From: Niastella sp.
GTDB lineage: Bacteria > Bacteroidota > Bacteroidia > Chitinophagales > Chitinophagaceae
Length of the DNA stretch: 18,536 bases
NCBI GenBank assembly: GCA_021154515.1
Contig: JAJKIL010000085.1
Span: forward strand, 1-18,536
Reading direction: 5' to 3'
The position numbers and the translations under genes were made by a program. This document shows, in pieces, positions 14,170-18,536 of this stretch. The notes under the pieces are model-generated. The model was not told the origin of the DNA. It did not search any database and saw only the letters and a list, made by a program, of their open reading frames with translations. The first letter of the stretch is position 1; every line of letters begins with the position of its first letter.

Positions 14170-15759
14170 ATGGATTTAACGAACCTTAACAACAAAGACC
14201 GAAAACAGCGCCGCCGCAGCTCTATTGATCTGAGTACCATGGTGTATGGCAAAGTTCCCCCCCAGGCAAAAGACCTGGAGGAAGCTGTGCTTGGCGCCAT
14301 CATGCTCGAAAAGAACGCTTTTGACGTAGCCGTGGAAATTTTGAAACCCGAGTGTTTTTATGTAGATGCGCACCAGCGGATTTACAAGGCCATGCAAAGC
14401 CTGCAGCAAAAAAGCCAGCCGATAGATATTTTAACGGTGGTAGAAGAGTTGCGCAGCAAAGAAGAGCTGGAAATGGTAGGCGGCCCCTATTACGTAACCC
14501 GTTTAACGAATTCAGTTGTTTCTTCTGCCAATATAGAGGCGCACTCAAAGATCATTTTACAGAAATTCATTCAACGTGAGCTGATCCGCATCAGTGGTGA
14601 AATTATTGGTGACGCGTATGAAGACAGCGCCGATGTATTCGACCTGCTCGATGACGCCGAGGCAAAGCTGTTCGAGATCACCAACAGCCACATGAAGAAG
14701 AACTACGACAGCATCGATACCATACTGGTGCAAACCGTACAACGGATCGAAGACATGCGTCACAAAACCGAAGATATTACCGGGGTGCCAAGTGGTTTCC
14801 CTTCACTGGATAAAGTGACCTATGGATGGCAGGGTTCGGATCTGATTATCCTGGCTGCCCGTCCTGCCGTGGGTAAAACGGCATTCGCCCTTAACCTGGC
14901 CCGTAATGCCGCATTGAGTAGTACCCGTCCAACCCCGATCGTGTTCTTCAGTCTTGAAATGAGCTCGGCGCAGCTGGTTACCCGTATCCTAAGCGCCGAA
15001 AGTGAAGTGTGGCTCGAAAAGATCTCGCGCGGTAAGATGGAAGATTATGAAATGAAGCAGCTGTACGCCAAGGGTATTCAAAAACTGGCGCAGGCGCCCA
15101 TCTTTATCGATGATACAGCTGCCCTGAACGTATTTGAGTTGCGTGCGAAATGCCGCCGCTTAAAGACCAAACACAACATCGGCCTTATCATCATCGACTA
15201 CTTACAGCTGATGAGCGGCGCCGGTAACGGTAAGAACACCAACCGTGAGCAGGAGATCAGTACCATTTCACGTAACTTAAAAATGCTGGCCAAAGAATTA
15301 CATGTTCCCATCATTGCCCTGTCGCAGTTAAGCCGTGCGGTTGAAACCCGTAAAGATGGTAACAAGATGCCGCAGTTGAGTGACCTTCGTGAATCGGGCG
15401 CCATTGAGCAGGATGCCGACATGGTAATGTTCATTTACCGTCCCGAATACTACGATATTACTTCCAATGAAATGGGAGAAAGCAATAAAGGGGAAACCCA
15501 CGTGCGGATAGCCAAGCACCGTAACGGTTCGCTGGAAACGATTAAGCTGAGAGCGCAACTGCATATTCAGAAGTTTGTGGAGTTTGAAGGCGATGACTTT
15601 AGTGGTTTAGGCATGGGTGGCGGCAGCTGGAAGCCAGTGCCTGATGGCGGTGGTAGTGGTGCAGCCGGTGGTGGCGATGATGGCGCCAAACTGTACATAC
15701 AGGCCGGAAGCAAAATGAACGATATGCCTTACGGTGAAGACGATGATGCTCCGTTTTAA
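14170..15759 (+). CDS. dnaB: Replicative DNA helicase
   Basis: DnaB is the hexameric 5'-3' helicase that unwinds DNA at the replication fork. The 529-residue protein has the N-terminal primase-contact domain (about 30-135, PPQAKDLEEAVLGAIMLEKN), a linker helix region, and the RecA-like motor (about 200-475). Visible are Walker A in ARPAVGKT (230-237), Walker B IIIDYLQL (340-347), SQLSR (385-389), DLRESGAIEQDAD (405-417) and the arginine-finger region AKHRNG (448-453). No intein is present. The tail (about 480-529) is Gly-rich and ends GEDDDAPF, like the acidic tip of SSB. ATG 14170 is followed by a basic segment (RKQRRR) before the conserved domain. A canonical promoter with a DnaA box lies about 280 bp upstream, and a strong terminator follows. 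Confidence 0.97.
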   Translation: MDLTNLNNKDRKQRRRSSIDLSTMVYGKVPPQAKDLEEAVLGAIMLEKNAFDVAVEILKPECFYVDAHQRIYKAMQSLQQKSQPIDILTVVEELRSKEELEMVGGPYYVTRLTNSVVSSANIEAHSKIILQKFIQRELIRISGEIIGDAYEDSADVFDLLDDAEAKLFEITNSHMKKNYDSIDTILVQTVQRIEDMRHKTEDITGVPSGFPSLDKVTYGWQGSDLIILAARPAVGKTAFALNLARNAALSSTRPTPIVFFSLEMSSAQLVTRILSAESEVWLEKISRGKMEDYEMKQLYAKGIQKLAQAPIFIDDTAALNVFELRAKCRRLKTKHNIGLIIIDYLQLMSGAGNGKNTNREQEISTISRNLKMLAKELHVPIIALSQLSRAVETRKDGNKMPQLSDLRESGAIEQDADMVMFIYRPEYYDITSNEMGESNKGETHVRIAKHRNGSLETIKLRAQLHIQKFVEFEGDDFSGLGMGGGSWKPVPDGGGSGAAGGGDDGAKLYIQAGSKMNDMPYGEDDDAPF

Positions 15760-15790
15760 TACAATATTGAACATTCGATATTCGAGATGT

Positions 15791-15819
15791 AAAGCCTTCC
15801 TTCTGGAAGGCTTTTTGTT
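15791..15819 (+). terminator. Intrinsic terminator after dnaB
   Basis: AAAGCCTTCC (15791-15800) and GGAAGGCTTT (15805-15814) form a perfect 10-bp stem with a TTCT loop, continuing into TTTTTGTTT. It lies 31 bp after the dnaB stop. Confidence 0.92.
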
Positions 15820-15844
15820 TAGAGGCTGATTTCGGGAGAATGAT

Positions 15845-15852
15845 TAAATTTG
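15845..15852 (+). promoter_or_regulatory. Candidate -7 box for the toxin-antitoxin pair
   Basis: TAAATTTG is a full match to TAnnTTTG, 16 bp before the antitoxin ATG and just after the dnaB terminator. No TTG lies at the right distance upstream. Confidence 0.45.
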
Positions 15853-15868
15853 AGTAAAGTCATTGAAT

Positions 15869-16105
15869 ATGTCTGTAGCAGAAATAAAAAAGCACCTGTA
15901 CAAAGCCATTGAAGAAATTGATGATGAGGCTTTTTTACAGGCAGTGTATACTATTATTTCTTCAAGAAAGGAGCAAGGTGTGACATATGAATTATCAGAT
16001 GAGCAATTGCAGATACTTGAAGAAAGAAGGGAAAAATATATAAAAGGGGAAGGGGGAACGTACACCTGGGAGGAGGTAAAGGACAGAATCAGGAAAAAGA
16101 AATGA
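15869..16105 (+). CDS. Antitoxin of a RelE/ParE-type module (addiction-module component)
   Basis: From ATG 15869 the product has 78 residues. The C-terminal half (LSDEQLQILEERREKYIKGEGGTYTWEEVKDRIRKKK) fits the pattern of the short addiction-module component family in which a helix with LxxRxxxY is followed by WEEVK. In related pairs this tail wraps around and blocks the toxin, and the N-terminal part represses the operon. A TTG two codons upstream is a less likely start. The stop overlaps the toxin start (ATGA at 16102-16105), the usual arrangement for co-translated modules. Because the toxin reading frame is broken, this gene may now be a leftover or may neutralise a related toxin elsewhere. 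Confidence 0.75.
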   Translation: MSVAEIKKHLYKAIEEIDDEAFLQAVYTIISSRKEQGVTYELSDEQLQILEERREKYIKGEGGTYTWEEVKDRIRKKK

Positions 16106-16388
16106 CCTACAAACTGGAGATCAGCGGGGAGGCCGACGAAGATATCTTTGAGGCATATAGTTGGTACGAACAGCAAAGTCAGGGGCTGGGGGAGCGGTTC
16201 ATTGGGGAATTGGAAGTCCTGTTCCATAAAATAACAGTAAATCCACAGCATTATAAAGTTGCCGATCAGTCTTCAGGCAAGCAGCTATTAAATCATTTCC
16301 ATTCGTAGTTTATTTTGAAATTGTCAACAACAGCATTGTTGTGTACTCTGTATTTCATACCAAACGAAGACCCAACAAAAAATTTTAA
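16102..16388 (+). pseudogene. RelE/ParE-family toxin, frameshifted
   Basis: The first frame gives MTYKLEISGEADEDIFEAYSW, then a helix (GERFIGELEVLFHKI) and NPQHYKVADQSS, typical of the N-terminal two-thirds of ParE-like toxins, but then ends at a premature stop at 16306-16308. From 16275 the -1 frame continues RQAAIKSFPFVVYFEIV, NNSIVVYSVFHTKRRPNKKF and stops at 16386-16388; the FPF..Y.....V.VYSVFHTKRRP pattern is the toxin's C-terminal sheet. Joined, the two parts give a normal toxin of about 95 residues. One base missing near 16270-16276 (around TCTTCAGGC) explains it. Either the gene is inactivated or the sequence has an error; a programmed -1 shift is less likely because no slippery heptamer is seen. 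Confidence 0.8.
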
Positions 16389-16437
16389 GATGTAGCGTGG
16401 TACATAATATGCATTACTTTGCACCAAAGAACCGATA

Positions 16438-17166
16438 ATGAACCTGCCGTTTTTTTATATTCCGGATATTGTTGCCAGGCAGCAAGAAATAGAACTGGAT
16501 GAAGATACCTCGAAACATATAGTGAATGTGCTGCGCATGAAGAAAGACGAGCAGCTGCATTTGACCGATGGTAAAGGTTTTTTATTACTCACGTCCATTA
16601 CTGACGATCATAAAAAGCGATGCAAGGTATCGGTGCTGAACGAGCAGTTTATTCCGCAAACAGGCCGTAAAACAAGCATTGCCATTTCCCTGCTTAAAAA
16701 TGCCAGCCGCTTTGAATGGTTCCTTGAAAAAGCGACCGAATTAGGCATCACTGAAATTATTCCCCTCCTGTGCGACAGAACCGAAAAACAACATTTCCGG
16801 TTCGACCGCATGCAAAACATCCTGGTGAGCGCCATGCTGCAATCACAACAGGCATGGCTGCCCGTATTGCATCAGCCGGTTGGGTTTGGACAACTACTGA
16901 AACAGGAAGATATTATTAGCACCACACAAAAATTTATCGCACACTGTATACCGGGCGATAAACAATCCCTGGCCGCACTGGTGAACAGCTCACTTCCCAG
17001 CCAGCTTGTACTGGTTGGCCCAGAAGGTGATTTTAGTCCGGAAGAAGTGGCCTTTGCCACCGAACATTATTTTATGCCTGTTACGCTGGGTAGTACGCGC
17101 CTGCGTACAGAGACGGCCGGGATGGTAGCGGCGGTGTTGTTGAAGGCAGACACTCTAATCGCCTAA
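16438..17166 (+). CDS. rsmE: 16S rRNA (uracil-1498-N3)-methyltransferase
   Basis: RsmE methylates U1498 of 16S rRNA in the decoding region of the assembled small subunit, using S-adenosylmethionine. The 242-residue protein has an N-terminal PUA-like barrel (about 1-70, with DTSKHIVNVLRMKKDEQLHLTDGKG) and a C-terminal SPOUT/knotted methyltransferase domain (about 75-240). Visible marks are KATELGITEIIPL (about 98-110), LVGPEGDFSPEEV near 198 and LGSTRLRTETAGMVA near 221-235, which form the knotted SAM pocket. ATG 16438 is well placed, 16 bp after a near-match -7 box (TTACTTTG, 16414-16421). It is convergent with terC. Confidence 0.95.
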   Translation: MNLPFFYIPDIVARQQEIELDEDTSKHIVNVLRMKKDEQLHLTDGKGFLLLTSITDDHKKRCKVSVLNEQFIPQTGRKTSIAISLLKNASRFEWFLEKATELGITEIIPLLCDRTEKQHFRFDRMQNILVSAMLQSQQAWLPVLHQPVGFGQLLKQEDIISTTQKFIAHCIPGDKQSLAALVNSSLPSQLVLVGPEGDFSPEEVAFATEHYFMPVTLGSTRLRTETAGMVAAVLLKADTLIA

Positions 17167-17182
17167 AGGGGAAGAAAGAAAA

Positions 17183-17208
17183 AGGCATCTGCTGGTTAAC
17201 AGATGCCT
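17183..17208 (-). terminator. Terminator after terC, in the rsmE-terC convergent gap
   Basis: AGGCATCTG (17183-17191) pairs exactly with CAGATGCCT (17200-17208). On the - strand the stem is followed by TTTTTCTTTC, so it serves terC best; on the + strand it is followed by CTGAAAAAT and would be weak for rsmE. Confidence 0.75.
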
Positions 17209-17243
17209 CTGAAAAATATTGATTTACTCAGCTATGGGATTTC

Positions 17244-17271
17244 TCTGTCTTCTGCCCTCTGCCTTCTGCCT
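17244..17271. repeat. Four tandem heptamers just past the terC stop
   Basis: TCTGTCT, TCTGCCC, TCTGCCT and TCTGCCT lie in tandem, ending 4 bp from the terC stop codon (GGCAGAA repeats on the - strand). Short tandem words like this are frequent in the gaps of this window. Confidence 0.7.
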
Positions 17272-17274
17272 TTT

Positions 17275-18069
17275 TTAAACAGTGTTCTGCTCTTCTTTTT
17301 TAACAATGGGCTCGTTTAATTGAACCTTTTGTTTTTTGGCTCTTTTAAACATCCACATGTTCAGCATCTCCACACCAAACGAGAAGGCCATCGCAACATA
17401 GATATAACTTTTATCGATATGGCTTTTGTGAATAGGTTCCAGGCCTTCAAAGAACAAGCTGAAACCAACCATTAACAAAAAGGCCAGGGCCAGCATCTTT
17501 AAGGTAGGATGCTTATGGATAAAAGTGGCGATCTTATCAGAGAAAAAGAACATGATGATCATGGCAATGATAACGGCAACGATCATGATCGGTACATGTT
17601 TGGCCAAACCAACGGCAGTAATGATGCTGTCGAATGAGAACACCATATCAATAACTACGATCTGGACTATGATGGCCCCAAAAGATGATTGCCTGCTTTT
17701 ATTCTCATACATGCCTTCATCACCTTCCAGTTTATCATGTATTTCCTTTACTGTTTTGTATAACAGGAATAAACCACCGGCCAGCATAATTATATTACGC
17801 AGGTTAAATGCATAATGGTTATCACGGAAATTAAAGCCGAACAATTCAGCGTTGCCATTCTTCACAAGCCAGCCGATAGCCATTAACAAACAGATACGAA
17901 CGGCGATCCCGGCAATCATCCAGATACGGCGTGCCTTTAACTGATCTTTTTTCTGAAGGCGGCCCATTAAAATCGATACGAAGATCACGTTGTCGATGCC
18001 TAACACGATCTCCAGTACAGTCAGGGTTAATAAACTGATAAAGGCATCTACAGTAAAAAATTCTTGCAT
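17275..18069 (-). CDS. TerC-family integral membrane protein
   Basis: From ATG 18069 the protein has 264 residues and about seven membrane helices. Two TerC signatures carry the conserved acidic residues: LEIVLGIDNVIFVSIL in the first helix and IVVIDMVFSFDSIITAVGL in the middle, thought to bind metal. TerC proteins are linked to tellurite resistance and, more recently, to manganese export that supplies secreted metalloproteins; which applies here cannot be told. The C-terminal tail is charged and cytoplasmic (KRAKKQKVQ...EEQNTV). The frame runs 23 codons further upstream, but that segment crosses the promoter, whose -7 box at 18095-18102 supports the shorter start. No other tellurite genes are nearby. 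Confidence 0.93.
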   Translation of the reverse strand: MQEFFTVDAFISLLTLTVLEIVLGIDNVIFVSILMGRLQKKDQLKARRIWMIAGIAVRICLLMAIGWLVKNGNAELFGFNFRDNHYAFNLRNIIMLAGGLFLLYKTVKEIHDKLEGDEGMYENKSRQSSFGAIIVQIVVIDMVFSFDSIITAVGLAKHVPIMIVAVIIAMIIMFFFSDKIATFIHKHPTLKMLALAFLLMVGFSLFFEGLEPIHKSHIDKSYIYVAMAFSFGVEMLNMWMFKRAKKQKVQLNEPIVKKEEQNTV

Positions 18070-18094
18070 GGTGGTCGGTAATATAGGTGAAGCG

Positions 18095-18124
18095 CAAAAA
18101 TAAGGTGGCAGGGCCAATAGGCAA
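18095..18124 (-). promoter_or_regulatory. Canonical promoter for terC
   Basis: On the - strand, TTG (18124-18122), a 19-bp spacer and TATTTTTG (18102-18095) match the Bacteroidota housekeeping promoter. Transcription would start about 20 nt before the ATG at 18069. The -33 box lies in a GCAATA-type word repeat. Confidence 0.75.
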
Positions 18125-18262
18125 TGTGCAATAGGCAATATGCAAAGGCTGTACCTTGCTTTTACGCATGTACATCATTAGTAGGGGGTGAGTTCTAAAT
18201 GTTTCAGGTACAGTAAAATAATATATAAAGTTAGACCAGCGGTGGCTGAAGGGCAGTTACAA

Positions 18263-18325
18263 GTTTCAGGTTACAGGTTGCAGGGATTGTTACGCTGGTT
18301 GTTGAAAGAACCTGGAACCTGTAAC
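18263..18325. repeat. CAGGTTACAGG repeat with inverted copy
   Basis: 18270-18284 and 18311-18325 are reverse complements with one mismatch over 15 bp and a 26-bp loop. The words (GGTTACAGGTT, TTGCAGG) are the same as in the tract at 12693-12737. The rest of the terC-pyrD gap shows no gene. Confidence 0.6.
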
Positions 18326-18351
18326 TTAAACAACATCATTTGTTCCCAGGT

Positions 18352-18536
18352 TTACCTGGTCGTAAGGCCGTTACAAATGTTTTTTACAATAGTTGGGCCT
18401 TCATAGATAAAACCTGTCCATACCTGCACCAGGGCGGCGCCGGCGGCCAGTTTTTCTTTGGCATCTGCAGCCGTAAAAATACCACCCGAAGCTATAACTG
18501 GTATTTGTCCATTGGTTTTTTCATGAATGTACCGCA
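18352..18536 (-). CDS. pyrD: Dihydroorotate dehydrogenase, C-terminal fragment
   Basis: The gene enters from beyond the right edge; 61 codons are visible, ending at TAA (18354-18352). The sequence IPVIASGGIFTAADAKEKLA followed by AGAALVQVWTGFIYEGPTIVKNICNGL is the FMN-phosphate-binding end of the TIM barrel: the SGGI loop, the DA.EKL.AGA helix and the VWTGFIYEGP segment. PyrD oxidises dihydroorotate to orotate in pyrimidine synthesis. The ending resembles membrane-associated class 2 enzymes (quinone-linked), but the class-defining N-terminus is outside the window. Confidence 0.88.
   Translation of the reverse strand, partial: RYIHEKTNGQIPVIASGGIFTAADAKEKLAAGAALVQVWTGFIYEGPTIVKNICNGLTTR

Noticed and set aside
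16265..16308. Programmed -1 frameshift in the toxin
   Set aside because: No X-XXY-YYZ slippery heptamer or clear downstream stem is visible; a one-base loss is the simpler explanation.
17275..18138. Longer terC start at 18138
   Set aside because: It would cross the -33/-7 promoter, and the added residues come from a GCAATA word repeat; ATG 18069 starts right at the first conserved helix.

Overview
The window looks like a chromosomal segment of a Bacteroidota bacterium, most likely family Chitinophagaceae (Niastella/Chitinophaga-like; this is inference from protein character, not a database match). Supporting signs are: promoters of the Bacteroidota type (-7 box TAnnTTTG, in two cases with a TTG box exactly 19 bp upstream); few Shine-Dalgarno sequences; RNase Y, ZapA and a coiled-coil protein next to pheT; a stand-alone domain resembling a type IX secretion sorting domain; and intergenic DNA full of short purine/pyrimidine word repeats. 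It is mostly housekeeping DNA. There is no prophage, insertion sequence, CRISPR array, rRNA or tRNA that I can see.

Layout. 1-3563 runs rightward: the C-terminal ACT end of a RelA/SpoT protein, purA, a very acidic disordered protein, and pabB, which overlaps the acidic gene by one base. 3564-3684 is a convergent junction packed with palindromes and a terminator. 3685-13447 runs almost entirely leftward: a lytic transglycosylase, gatA and tatA (probable unit tatA-gatA-transglycosylase), rplS with its terminator, rny, zapA, a ZapB-like coiled-coil gene, pheT and a small hypothetical gene. The one rightward gene in this block is a 94-residue ORF between zapA and the coiled-coil gene. 12648-13198 is non-coding and holds a striking 116-bp dyad of ten 11-bp units. 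13448-14169 is a 722-bp non-coding region with a canonical promoter that carries a perfect DnaA box in its spacer. From 14170 genes run rightward again: dnaB, an antitoxin/toxin pair whose toxin is frameshifted, and rsmE. terC and the C-terminal end of pyrD lie leftward at the right edge.

How the genes fit together. The window groups translation (pheT, rplS, gatA, rsmE), nucleotide synthesis (purA, pyrD), folate synthesis (pabB), replication and division (dnaB, zapA, ZapB-like), RNA decay (rny), envelope work (transglycosylase, tatA, terC) and stress control (RelA/SpoT, toxin-antitoxin remnant). Perfect DnaA boxes upstream of both dnaB and zapA suggest DnaA-linked control of replication and division genes. 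The change of gene direction around 13450-14170 makes that gap a modest candidate for a replication origin.

The most unusual items are the 11-bp-unit dyad, the DnaA box inside the dnaB promoter, the orphan sorting-domain-like protein, the frameshifted toxin, and the SSB-like acidic tip of DnaB.
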